DNA of 64,000 nt from an uncultured Spirochaetaceae bacterium (GTDB lineage: Bacteria > Spirochaetota > Spirochaetia > Treponematales > Treponemataceae), in assembly GCA_902802305.1 (NCBI GenBank), contig CADCLG010000007.1, positions 62,001 to 126,000 of the forward strand, read 5' to 3'. Numbering within the stretch: the stretch's first letter is position 1; each line of letters starts with the position of its first letter. The notes beneath the pieces were generated by a model. The model made no database searches. It had not been told where the DNA came from and saw only the letters and a program-made list of their open reading frames with translations. Shown here one piece after another: positions 26,300-34,393 of the stretch. Position numbers and translations under genes: made by a program.

Positions 26300-26305
26300 A
26301 TAATA
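26300..26305 (-). promoter_or_regulatory. -10 element of the XRE regulator gene
   Basis: TATTAT ends 6 nt before the ATG at 26293. The upstream spacer carries imperfect repeats of TACGCAATAATC type that could hold an operator. Confidence 0.45.
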
Positions 26306-26557
26306 GAGGTATCTGATTATTGCGTATAAAGCGTATTTAAATTTTTATTGCTAACAATAATAGATTTATAGACTATACTTTTAATAGCTGAATAAGTTGA
26401 TTTTGACAAAACTCAGCTAATAATCGTAATTTTAATTATATTTTAGGAAGCTTTTTTTACTTGCTGAATAAACTATAAATAGTTATAAAAGTTTTTTTAT
26501 TTAAAGTACTATTAAATCATGATATACTTATTTTAAATAAAATGGAAAAATTAAGAT

Positions 26558-27883
26558 ATGAAAAAATATGTATTTTCAGCAATCATTTTTTTATTTACTT
26601 GTTCTTTGTTTGCATTTGTTTTACCTGATGGTACAGATGCTAGAATATCAGATATAAAATTTGATAACGATATAATTACAGAAATTGTACTCTCTGAATC
26701 AACATATTTAAATACTTCATTTGGTAAGATTAAAGCATCAGGCAGAGTGTCTTACTATACAAATGGAGTAATAAAATCCGTATTTCCTAGCGAAGATTGT
26801 ATTCTAATAACTCCTATTGGTGAATTTGTAGGTTCAAGTTATGAAACTATAACTTTCTATGAAAGTGGTGCTTTAGATGTGATTACTTTAAGTGAACCTG
26901 CAGTTGTTACTATAAATGATGAAATATATAAAATAAAATCTGGTTTATTATCTCTTTATGATGATTGGAAACCTTCTTTTTTCGAATTACGTGAGGAAAA
27001 ACCATTATCATTTGATTTTGGAAATGTAGTTTTAGCAAGCAATACTTTTGTTTGGTTTTTTAATGATGGAAATATTGCTACATTTGTATTAAATGGGCCA
27101 ACAGAAATAACAACACCAGTAGGTAAAATTATTGCTAATGGTACTATTGGTCTTTGGTTAGATTTAAAAATAATGTATGTAGATGTTTTAAAAACAGATG
27201 GCTTAGATTCTAAATATGGTAAAATTTATCCAGTATCTAATACTTCAGTAACATTTTATCCAGAGACTGGTTCGATAAAAGAAGTTATACCACAAGACAT
27301 TATGATTTGTGCTATAAATGATTTTCAAATTATGACAAAATCTAATGTAAAAACCACTTTTGATAAACAAGGTAATATAACTTCAGGTTTTATTAAAAAT
27401 ATGAACTTAAAATACAAAGATTGGAATATAAGCTTTTACGAAAATAATAATCAATTTATTATATATGAGGGTAATAAACTTTATCTTCCTTATGGTTTAA
27501 TAAAAGATGTTAATGGACAAGAGTATGAGAAACAACTAACGCGATTTTTATTCTTAGATGATTGTTATTTTTCTTGGAGCCCAGAAGTAGATAATGGTAA
27601 TTATTCAAGTATTTTTATTACTTTAAAGGATAATATGAAATCAAAATTATTTAAAAGAGTTGAAGGAGCAATATCTCATTTTTCTAAAGACGCAAAGATA
27701 AGTATATATGATTGTCCTTTAATTTTTAATGACGAAAATATATTAATTGGATATCGAAAGGCAGAAACTAAAAAATCAACGTTCAATGAATATTGGGATA
27801 CATGGGACTATAAGAGTTATTATAATACTACTACCGATGAATATGTTAATTATACGGAAGATATCCTTTTTGAAAAATTCTAA
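26558..27883 (+). CDS. Secreted protein with repeated beta-motifs, unknown function
   Basis: A 441-residue AT-rich exported protein. The signal peptide MKKYVFSAIIFLFTCSLFAF is cleaved near LFA. The body repeats short strand-turn units of the type 'V.FY.ESGA(L/I)..V.L..P' and 'TP.GKI.A.G...' (SYYTNGVIKSV, TFYESGALDVI, WFFNDGNIATF, TFYPETGSIKEV, TFDKQGNITSG). These resemble toxin-antitoxin-like YwqK/MORN-type repeats. Function is unknown. A TATACT box at 26523-26528 is a likely -10. It overlaps the start of the lysozyme-like gene by 14 bases, so the two were built as a coupled pair. Confidence 0.55.
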   Translation: MKKYVFSAIIFLFTCSLFAFVLPDGTDARISDIKFDNDIITEIVLSESTYLNTSFGKIKASGRVSYYTNGVIKSVFPSEDCILITPIGEFVGSSYETITFYESGALDVITLSEPAVVTINDEIYKIKSGLLSLYDDWKPSFFELREEKPLSFDFGNVVLASNTFVWFFNDGNIATFVLNGPTEITTPVGKIIANGTIGLWLDLKIMYVDVLKTDGLDSKYGKIYPVSNTSVTFYPETGSIKEVIPQDIMICAINDFQIMTKSNVKTTFDKQGNITSGFIKNMNLKYKDWNISFYENNNQFIIYEGNKLYLPYGLIKDVNGQEYEKQLTRFLFLDDCYFSWSPEVDNGNYSSIFITLKDNMKSKLFKRVEGAISHFSKDAKISIYDCPLIFNDENILIGYRKAETKKSTFNEYWDTWDYKSYYNTTTDEYVNYTEDILFEKF

Positions 27884-28614
27884 AATTCTTATCTTTTTTT
27901 TTATATTTATTTTTTGTAATTTTACAAAGATTTTCGCAATAGATATACGAACCATATATTCTAAAGAATATCATAATGCTCTAGTATTAAAAGACCAGTT
28001 TGAAAATCAATTAAAAGAACGTGGTATTACTGATACAAATTTTTATATGGCATTGGTTTTCCCTGAAATGATTCGTTTTAATATAATTAAGAATGAACTT
28101 GAAACTATTATTAATAAAATAGCATATACAACAATAGATGATTATTCAGGTTGTTCAATTGGACCATTTCAAATTAAACCTTCATGTGCTTTAGATATTG
28201 AAAGATATGTAAAACAAAATGAAACTCTAAATTGTAAATACCCATTACTTGCGAATATTCCGGATAATGATTCTTTTACAGAAAAATTTAAAAGAATAAA
28301 TCGCCTTCAGCAGAATAAGTTTCAAATAGAGTACTTATTAGCATTTGTTGATATTTGTACAATTAAATATGATTTGGAAGATTTATCTGTGAAAGAACAG
28401 TTAAAAGTTTCTTCTGCAGCATATAATATTGGATTTTTAGATAATCGAGATTTGTATTATGTATGATTACTTAAAAATAAAATCTTTTCCTTATGGGAGT
28501 AATTCATCTAATTCATATTGGAATTATACAACATTAGTATTAGATTTTTATAATCAATTTTCTGATCAAAGTTTACCACCCCATAAAAAAGAGAATACAT
28601 TAGTTGTTCCATGA
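27870..28614 (+). pseudogene. Lysozyme/transglycosylase-like secreted protein, frameshifted near the C-terminus
   Basis: The intact frame runs from a TTG at 27870 (GGAAG upstream, signal peptide MKNSKILIFFFIFIFCNFTKIFA) to a TGA at 28464-28466, giving 198 residues. The core NFYMALVFPEMIRFN ... DYSGCSIGPFQIKPSCALDIE resembles lysozyme-like enzymes (catalytic Glu in FPE, then the SIGxFQIKPS loop). Right after the TGA the +1 frame stays open to 28614 and encodes YDYLKIKSFPYGSNSSNSYWNY, the sort of C-terminal segment expected to follow the AAYNIGFLDN helix. One extra or missing base near 28460 would therefore rejoin the protein. The alternative, an intact shorter enzyme, cannot be excluded. Confidence 0.45.
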
Positions 28615-29816
28615 TTTTTTGTAAATTCTCGAGAATATACAAATTTTATATCTCCATTAAATGGCCATTCAAAAGGTAATTCATATACAAATCCTATCCT
28701 TAAATCAAAAAATGTATCATGATTTTCTTCTGATATTTTTGCTATATCTTTTGTTTCATTCTCAACGCTACATAAAAAAGCTCCTGGTGCTACTGCAGTG
28801 AATAAAACTGGCGTAAATTCTTCACTGAAAGGAAGAGCAAAACCAAGAGATAAATAAACATCAATATCCATTCTAAAATGTGTATCAATTGAACTAATAT
28901 CTGATTTAAATCCTCCCAAACAACGCCAATCAAATCCAATAGAAAAAGGACCTTTCATTTTAAGAGAAACATCAAATTGACCGTATCCACCTATAATGTC
29001 TCCATTATAAAAACCAGCCCCCATATAAACACCAGAAATGCCACCCATAAATTTATCAAATCGATGTTTTTTATTATATTCCTCTTGTTCTTTACGATGT
29101 TCTTCTTCTCTCTTTTGTTGTTCTTCTTCTTTCCTCTGTTTTTCTAATTCTCTTTCTAATCGTAGTCTATTCTCTTCTTCCTGTTTCATAGAAATAGATT
29201 TTTGTTCTAATTCATCTAAAGACAATTCAGTATAATTATTTATAAAAGAATATTTTTGATAAGCTTTTCTAAAATCAAGAGATTCTTCGGCTTTTGATTT
29301 ATACATGAAATTATAACATTGAGGTATTTTTAAGTTGTAATCTTCTTTTCCATAAATGACCAGGATAAAATCTTGATTATCATGACCTAAATAAAAAGCA
29401 GGATTTGATGTTTTATCATAAAATTCTTCATCAATATCAATATAATTTCTTCTCTCAAGATTATGAGCTTCTTTAATTACTTTTCTTGAAGTTGTTAATA
29501 ATTCAAGATCATCTATCGGTTTCGTTACTATGCTTATACAAAATAGTTCATTAAAACAATACGAAAATGTTATATGTTCTACTGGTATTGAATTATATAA
29601 TAAATCAGGTTTTGAATATAACTCAAGAGAAATTGGATATATTTCTTTACTATTATCAACACCTTTTAGTATATATTTTTCATCCTCTAGTTTTTACTTA
29701 ATTAAATCTTTAGTTTCACCCAATGTAAAACCTAAAATAGTTTCTTTTGATTGTGAATAACAAAAACTATTAATTAAAAATATTATAAAAAAGATAAATA
29801 ATTTATTATGTTTCAT
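28566..29816 (-). pseudogene. Secreted coiled-coil/beta-barrel protein gene interrupted by one in-frame stop
   Basis: An ATG at 29816 starts a signal peptide (MKHNKLFIFFIIFLINSFCYS) and reads 40 codons (ending LGFTLGETKDLIK) before a TAA at 29694-29696. The same frame then continues without another stop for 375 codons to 28566. After the stop come about 130 residues ending in LKIPQCYNFM, a Glu/Lys/Arg-rich coiled coil (RLERELEKQRKEEEQQKREEE), and a beta-barrel-like domain ending FVYSREFTKNHGTTNVFSFLWGGKL. One codon change would restore a 416-residue exported outer-membrane-type protein. The internal ATG at 29306 has no signal peptide and is unlikely to be the true start. The gene follows the 29824-30204 gene by 7 nt. 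Confidence 0.7.
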
Positions 29817-29823
29817 TTTTTTT

Positions 29824-30204
29824 TTACTCTGAATTTAATATATCTGAAATTGTAGAAAACTCAATTTCATTATTTGCAATTTTTGATACTACTAATGTTG
29901 TAGGTTTTTTAGAACGAAAATCGTTTTTGTATAAAACGATTTTATCTTTTTCTTTTAAAATATAATGTGTCATTATAGTAAATAATCCTACAGCAGAAGT
30001 ACTTCCAGCTGGAGAAACAATAGTAGTTAATTCAACAGAATAATATCCATCGCTGCCCATAACAGGCTCCACTTTTGTTAGATATGTATCTGTACTTGAG
30101 TACTCCAATGGTGTATTAACATAATATATTTCTTCACCAACTTTTTCAGCAAAACAACAAATATTAAAGGTAAGTAAAATAAGAAATATTATAAGTTTTT
30201 TCAT
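29824..30204 (-). CDS. Small secreted protein of unknown function
   Basis: A 126-residue protein with a clear signal peptide (MKKLIIFLILLTFNICCFAEK; cleavage after CFA) and a mature beta-rich part (YYVNTPLEYSSTDTYLTKVEPVMGSDGYYSVELTTIV). No family recognised. GGAGG precedes the ATG. It is the first gene of an operon with the interrupted gene 28566-29816, whose ATG lies 7 nt past this stop. Confidence 0.6.
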   Translation of the reverse strand: MKKLIIFLILLTFNICCFAEKVGEEIYYVNTPLEYSSTDTYLTKVEPVMGSDGYYSVELTTIVSPAGSTSAVGLFTIMTHYILKEKDKIVLYKNDFRSKKPTTLVVSKIANNEIEFSTISDILNSE

Positions 30205-30308
30205 AAATCCTCCAAAATAATTATATCATTTCTTTTAATTTTTTTTGTAAATAAAATTGAAATTCTCAAGAATTACGTTAATATTCCTGAAGAAAGCAGT
30301 TTTTTGTT

Positions 30309-30326
30309 TACAACACTTGTGTTGTA
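30309..30326. promoter_or_regulatory. Palindrome, possible operator or hairpin
   Basis: TACAACAC and GTGTTGTA are separated by TT, an 8-bp inverted repeat in the gap between the DUF3791 and the small secreted-protein genes. Its role is unknown. Confidence 0.35.
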
Positions 30327-30443
30327 AGTACGTATTAAAAACATAATAACATATAGAACTCAAATAAAAGAATCTATAAGAAACTCCAGTTTTTCTATAG
30401 AATAAGATTTAGGCATAAAAAAAGGGATATATAATGTACACCA

Positions 30444-30668
30444 TCATAACGTCACACCTCGCAGCTTTGCATATTCTTGTAAATCTTCCATAAGATATTC
30501 TGTACCTTGGGTGTGGAGGACATCATAACATGGTATGATATAATCGGAGATGGCATTAATGCTTTTTAGTTTTTTATAAATGGAAGAAACGGATTCATCT
30601 AGTTTATCTGCAAGATGATTGATGAGAAAAACTACAAAGTAAAGTTCATCGGATTCTTCTTTTGACAT
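30444..30668 (-). CDS. DUF3791-domain small protein
   Basis: A 74-residue protein matching DUF3791 over its whole length: MSKEESDELYFVVFLINHLADKLDESVSSIYKKL, then SDYIIPCYDVLHTQGTEYLMEDLQEYAKLRG. These proteins are often encoded next to DUF3990 or similar toxin-like genes; no such partner is present here, so it is an orphan. There is no Shine-Dalgarno. TTGCAA - 16 nt - TAAAAT ends exactly 6 nt before the ATG, predicting a leaderless transcript. Confidence 0.75.
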   Translation of the reverse strand: MSKEESDELYFVVFLINHLADKLDESVSSIYKKLKSINAISDYIIPCYDVLHTQGTEYLMEDLQEYAKLRGVTL

Positions 30669-30674
30669 AAGAAT

Positions 30675-30702
30675 ATTTTATCATATTTCAAATAGTTTGC
30701 AA
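30675..30702 (-). promoter_or_regulatory. Promoter of the DUF3791 gene, leaderless geometry
   Basis: -35 TTGCAA (30697-30702), 16-nt spacer, -10 TAAAAT (30675-30680), then 6 nt to the ATG at 30668. Confidence 0.6.
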
Positions 30703-30744
30703 TCTCAAACAAGAGTGTCTTGCCTCGAGTGTTGAAAAGGAATT

Positions 30745-31010
30745 AAGTGCGGGGATTTTAAGGGGTTGAAATACAAAAGCAATTACCCCTTAGGAGAAGG
30801 GGTAGTGGAAGCCGTAAACGCTGGAACATAGCTGGCAACTTATAGAACGGCTTCCAGGAGTTTTTCTTCGAAAAACTCAGAGCAATTTTTACGGCTGGAA
30901 CAACGGAACAACCAGTTGTTCCGAGCCGTTTTTTGGATGAGCCTAAAAATTGCAGTGCAATTTTTTTAACGGCTCTTCTATATGGGCAGGGAAGGCTTTC
31001 CCCTCCCCTC
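30745..31010. repeat. Cluster of palindromic repeat units
   Basis: This 355-base gap (30669-31023) holds at least six stem-loops in a row: AAGGGGT/ACCCCTT, GGAAGCCGT/ACGGCTTCC (30807-30815 with 30847-30855), a 21-base palindrome with a TTCGAA centre at 30858-30878, ACGGCT-GGAACAAC/GTTGTTCC-G-AGCCGT, AAAAATTGC/GCAATTTTT, and GGGAAGG-type near 30990. The 21-base palindrome occurs identically at 44540-44560 inside hsdS. The segment TAGGAGAAGGGGTAGTGGAA (30791-30810) has close copies at about 44597 and, inverted, at 40855-40870. It is a dispersed repeat family. The part nearest xylB could also terminate xylB transcription. Confidence 0.7.
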
Positions 31011-31023
31011 TCTTCCTTGCGGA

Positions 31024-32508
31024 TTATTTATACAATGGTGAAAGGGTTTCTACAACCTTTGTGTATTCTGCATAAGCTTTGTCATAAGCGGCAACATTTG
31101 CAGGGATTGGGTCGGCACTCTTTGAATTGTCCAAAGTGATGTGTTCGGCACAAAGAGCGGCAATGTCGCATTTGCCTGTCTGGTTTTTGAGGCACCACAA
31201 AGCTTGAACTGCGCCACCAAGAGCAGCTGCTTCATCCAATGCAGGAACACGGATTGGCAGATTCATAATGTCGGCTGCAATCTGGCGCCAGAGTGGAGAT
31301 TTTGAACCGCCACCAATAAGGCGGATTTCTTTTGGCTGGAAACCGAGCTTGCGGAAGGCATCCAAACCACCACGCATAGCAAAAACAGCAGATTCAAGGC
31401 TGGCACGGGCAATATTTGCACGGTTTGTATTTGCACTTGTGAGACCAGTAATGCTTGCACGTCCATTTGGAAGGTTTGGAGTTCTTTCACCATTAAAGAA
31501 AGGCATAACAAGAACACCTTCTGAACCACAAGGAGCTTTTGCAGCTTCAGCATCCAGGGCTTTTACATCAAGTTCAAAAAGACCGCGAACAAACTCAGTT
31601 GCAACGGTACAGTTCATTGTACAAAGAAGTGGAAGCCATCCGCCTGTGCTTGAACAGAAGCCACTCAAACCGTTTGCAGGGTCAGCAATTGGCTTGTCTG
31701 AATAACCATAGAGTGTACCAGAAGTTCCCATAGACATTGTGAGGAAGCCATCGGCAACTGTACCAGTTCCAACTGCACCCATCATGTTGTCGCCACCACC
31801 AGCAGAAACTGGGATTCCGGCTGGGATTCCATAAGCAGCTGCAGCCTGAGCAGAAACTTTTCCAGCAGGAGCGCTTGGTTCAATCAGTTTTGGAAGTTTA
31901 TCTAAAAGTCCGCCGTCGATGATATCACAAATCTTCTTTGACCAGCAGCGGTTCTTTGAATCAAAAAGTGCGGTACCAGAAGCATCACCATATTCCATTA
32001 CATAGTCGCCGGTAAGCTTCCAGTTGAGATAATCATGAGGAAGCATAATATATTTTAATGCTGCAAAAGCATCTGGTTTATTGCGTTTAAGCCAAAGGAT
32101 TTTTGGAGCTGTAAAACCAGTGAGCATAAGATTTCCAAGAGCATCTACTACAGCCTTGTCACCACCGGCAGCTTCTGTAATAATCTTACATTCTTCTACT
32201 GTAGAAGTATCGCACCAAAGTTTAATATTGTATAAAGCCTTACCATCTGCGCCAAGTGGAACAAATCCGTGCTGCTGACCAGAAACACCAATTGCTTCGA
32301 TAGTCTTTTTATTTTCTGCACTCAACTTGCCGAAACAAACATCTAATCCTTTATCAAACCATTCTGTAGTCTGCTCGCGGGTTCCGTCTGCGGCTGAAAT
32401 CAAATCCATAGGGCAGCTTGCTTTTTCGATAATTTCTTTTTTCTCGTAATCGTAAATGACTACTTTCATACTCTGTGTTCCAAGGTCGATACCTGCAACA
32501 GTTTTCAT
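31024..32508 (-). CDS. xylB: Xylulokinase
   Basis: A 494-residue FGGY-family sugar kinase that phosphorylates D-xylulose to xylulose-5-phosphate for the pentose phosphate pathway. It opens with AGIDLGTQSMKVVIYD (phosphate-1 loop), has GVSGQQHGFVPL near residue 85 (substrate region typical of XylB), SAGGGDNMMGAVGTGTV (about 245), FFNGERTPNLPNGRASITGL (about 345; XylB 'YLxGERTPhxxP') and the adenosine motif LIGGGSKSPLWRQIAADIMNLPI. I use ATG 32508 with GGAGG upstream rather than an in-frame start at 32559. It is encoded alone; no xylA or xylose regulator is next to it. The palindromic cluster lies downstream. Confidence 0.92.
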   Translation of the reverse strand: MKTVAGIDLGTQSMKVVIYDYEKKEIIEKASCPMDLISAADGTREQTTEWFDKGLDVCFGKLSAENKKTIEAIGVSGQQHGFVPLGADGKALYNIKLWCDTSTVEECKIITEAAGGDKAVVDALGNLMLTGFTAPKILWLKRNKPDAFAALKYIMLPHDYLNWKLTGDYVMEYGDASGTALFDSKNRCWSKKICDIIDGGLLDKLPKLIEPSAPAGKVSAQAAAAYGIPAGIPVSAGGGDNMMGAVGTGTVADGFLTMSMGTSGTLYGYSDKPIADPANGLSGFCSSTGGWLPLLCTMNCTVATEFVRGLFELDVKALDAEAAKAPCGSEGVLVMPFFNGERTPNLPNGRASITGLTSANTNRANIARASLESAVFAMRGGLDAFRKLGFQPKEIRLIGGGSKSPLWRQIAADIMNLPIRVPALDEAAALGGAVQALWCLKNQTGKCDIAALCAEHITLDNSKSADPIPANVAAYDKAYAEYTKVVETLSPLYK

Positions 32509-32740
32509 AAATAATCCTCCAATTTTGCAATGGTCAATGCTGATAATGACTGTACGCAATTTTTTTCAATATAAATTCTATCTTATCACAAGTAATAGTC
32601 AAGGGGGATAAGAGAAAATTGGTAAATATTTGGTGATGAATCAGATTTTATAAAATATTATCAAAAGTTTATGATTAAAAAATCACACATTAAAATTATC
32701 ACATATAAAAATACACATAAAAAACACACATTGCGACTCA

Positions 32741-32769
32741 TTGCGACAAAGCCGAAAAACAGTTATATT
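32741..32769 (+). promoter_or_regulatory. Promoter of yhbY, leaderless geometry
   Basis: -35 TTGCGA (32741-32746), exact 17-nt spacer, -10 TATATT (32764-32769), then 6 nt to the ATG at 32776. Transcription should start at the A of the start codon. Confidence 0.65.
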
Positions 32770-32775
32770 AGACCC

Positions 32776-33069
32776 ATGATTGAAATTAATAGCAAAGAGC
32801 GAAAACTTTTAGAAAAGGCGGCGCATGATATTCAGCCTGTGGTTATTGTTGGTGGGGCTGGAGTTACGGATGGCGTGATTCAGATGGTTGAAACATCTTT
32901 GGCTGCTCATGAGCTGATTAAAATTAAGTACAATGAATATAAGGACGAAAAAATCGAACTGACCGACGAAATCTGTCAAAAGTGCGACGCAACTCTTGTG
33001 CGGATTATCGGTAATGTTGCGATTTTATTCAGACAGGCTGAAAAAGAAGAAGACCGCAAGTATTTATAA
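32776..33069 (+). CDS. yhbY: YhbY/CRM-domain RNA-binding protein
   Basis: A 97-residue protein made of one CRM domain: INSKERKLLEKAAHDIQPVVIVGGAGVTDGVIQMVETSLAAHELIKIKYNE ... VRIIGNVAILFRQ. The central VGxxGVT/D loop (GGAGVTDG) is the GxxG RNA-binding loop. In E. coli YhbY associates with pre-50S ribosomes. The frame is open upstream to 32671, but that part is low-complexity and contains a textbook promoter (TTGCGA-17-TATATT) ending 6 nt before ATG 32776, so I start there. No Shine-Dalgarno is present. Confidence 0.88.
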   Translation: MIEINSKERKLLEKAAHDIQPVVIVGGAGVTDGVIQMVETSLAAHELIKIKYNEYKDEKIELTDEICQKCDATLVRIIGNVAILFRQAEKEEDRKYL

Positions 33070-33104
33070 TCTGTCACTCATTTACAGAAGGTCTGCAAAA
33101 AAAA

Positions 33105-33794
33105 CTATAAAAGTCCGATAAAGGCTGTGATTGATTTTTCCGGCGACATAATCAGGGTGTCCATAAGTGACAGGCCGATTTTTGAGCACGGAAGCAGTCG
33201 GAAAAAATCCTTTTGAATTGTAAGGGGAACATCACCATAGCCCGGACTAAAGCGCGGCTTACATTTTGTATTTTGAGAAGCAGCAAGGTCTTTAATCTGA
33301 GCGTTTATAAGTTCAATAGTTTTTTCGGCAAACATTGCGCCCGCTGCTTGTAAAAGACTGGCCTTTACAGAATCCAGGACTTGTGTTCGTCTGATTAGCG
33401 CATCTACCTGCGGGCCGATTGTAACTGCAACTAGAAAAACCTGCCGGCAATCTCTAAGGTTGATTCCAAGCGATTCGGAATAAAACACGACATCTGCAAA
33501 AGAGATTTTCGATTTTCCAGGCTCATGTTTATTTTCCAGCTGTTCCAACTCTTCCTGATTATCACTCTCGCGCGCACCCTTCCCTTTTTCAACCGCAACT
33601 GTCAAATCAAAAGAATCAAAAACCGCTTTGGGGGCTACTACTCCAAACAATTCTTTACAGGCAGCTTTTATCATCCCCATAACCTGCTCGTCAGGCGGAT
33701 TTGCCTTGTTATAGCCTAAATAACGCGCAGTCTCTAAGAAATCTTCGGGTTTAAGCGCAATTTCATTTTTTTGAATAGAAAGAATTGTCGGCAT
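33105..33794 (-). CDS. Stand-alone B12-dependent methionine synthase activation-domain protein
   Basis: A 229-residue protein resembling the MetH reactivation domain, which uses AdoMet to remethylate inactive cob(II)alamin. The C-terminal block PRFSPGYGDVPLTIQKDFFRLLPCSKIGLSLMDTLIMSPEKSITAFIGL corresponds to MetH 'RxxxGY...P...Q..lf.lL....iGi.LTe...M.P..Svsg'. The middle has VTIGPQVDALIRRTQVLDSVKASLLQAAGAMFAE (family 'lGpevd......ds..a..ldaags..ve'). In full MetH this is the last of four modules; here it is free, so the catalytic modules must be elsewhere in the genome. A low-complexity acidic/lysine segment (EEKGKGARESDNQEELEQLE region) lies near residue 75. The start has GGAG upstream. Confidence 0.75.
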   Translation of the reverse strand: MPTILSIQKNEIALKPEDFLETARYLGYNKANPPDEQVMGMIKAACKELFGVVAPKAVFDSFDLTVAVEKGKGARESDNQEELEQLENKHEPGKSKISFADVVFYSESLGINLRDCRQVFLVAVTIGPQVDALIRRTQVLDSVKASLLQAAGAMFAEKTIELINAQIKDLAASQNTKCKPRFSPGYGDVPLTIQKDFFRLLPCSKIGLSLMDTLIMSPEKSITAFIGLL

Positions 33795-33859
33795 TCTGAT
33801 GTGCTCCAGTTTTTGTTTAATTTATTATAAATGATTTTGAAGTCTTTGTCATAAAATAA

Positions 33860-34043
33860 AAAATGCTACGAGATAAACGCATCATAAAAGATTGGAATAA
33901 AAAGTGAGTCTCAGGAGTGAAATTGGTTTTGCGAAACCGCAGTCTCGACTGCTAGACGCTGAAGTGCCTTGTAATTATATATTTTGCCGCTATAGCGGCA
34001 GCACTTCAGAGTTTTGATGCGTTTGCTAAAATCCTTTTATGGA
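33860..34043. repeat. Nested palindromic element, left unit
   Basis: Outer arms AAACGCATCA (33875-33884) and TGATGCGTTT (34015-34024) enclose CTGAAGTGC / GCACTTCAG (33959-33967 with 34001-34009), and a central palindrome TGCCGCTATAGCGGCA. Smaller hairpins (GGTTTTGCGAAACC) lie in the left half. AAAATGCTACGA occurs at the left edge (about 33860-33871) and again at 34255-34266 beyond the right unit, as direct repeats flanking the pair. Confidence 0.6.
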
Positions 34044-34251
34044 GCTTCCACATTATAAATGTTTAAAGCATAAATTGGCGTGAGGTTGTGAGTTCTGTGG
34101 CAAAAAGACTCTGTTTGTGGCTGCCGCTATTTGCGGCAGGTCAATAGTTCCTTTACCACAAACAGCGTCTAGCGCAATATTGCGCGATTTTGCCACAGAA
34201 CTCACGACCGGAAGCCTTTTTTGGGCATTGAATTATTTATAATGTGGAAGC
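34044..34251. repeat. Nested palindromic element with 17-bp perfect terminal inverted repeats
   Basis: GCTTCCACATTATAAAT at 34044-34060 is perfectly inverted at 34235-34251. Nested inside are an 18-bp perfect stem (34088-34105 with 34188-34205, GTGAGTTCTGTGGCAAAA), CTGTTTGTGG/CCACAAACAG (34111-34120 with 34156-34165), and two small palindromes (TGCCGC-TATTT-GCGGCA and GCGCAATATTGCGC). The terminal repeat differs by one base from that of the 16497-16847 element (CTTCC[A/G]CATTATAA), so they are one family. No transposase is encoded. The remaining bases of the 600-base gap (33795-34393) show nothing else apart from the Shine-Dalgarno of the next gene. Confidence 0.75.
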
Positions 34252-34393
34252 CCCAAAATGCTACGATAAGTAGCAAAAAAGATGTAAAATGTAAAGTATA
34301 GTTTCTAGGAAAAATCAGTAGCTGGAGTAAAATGCAGGTATAAAGCAGTTGAAGATTTGTATTTTAAGTACTTTGCTGCAAGAGGAGGACAAT

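Noticed and set aside
29306..29308. ATG at 29306 as the start of the coiled-coil/barrel protein
   Set aside because: No Shine-Dalgarno and no signal peptide, while the same frame extends upstream to a proper signal peptide at 29816 with only one stop codon between.
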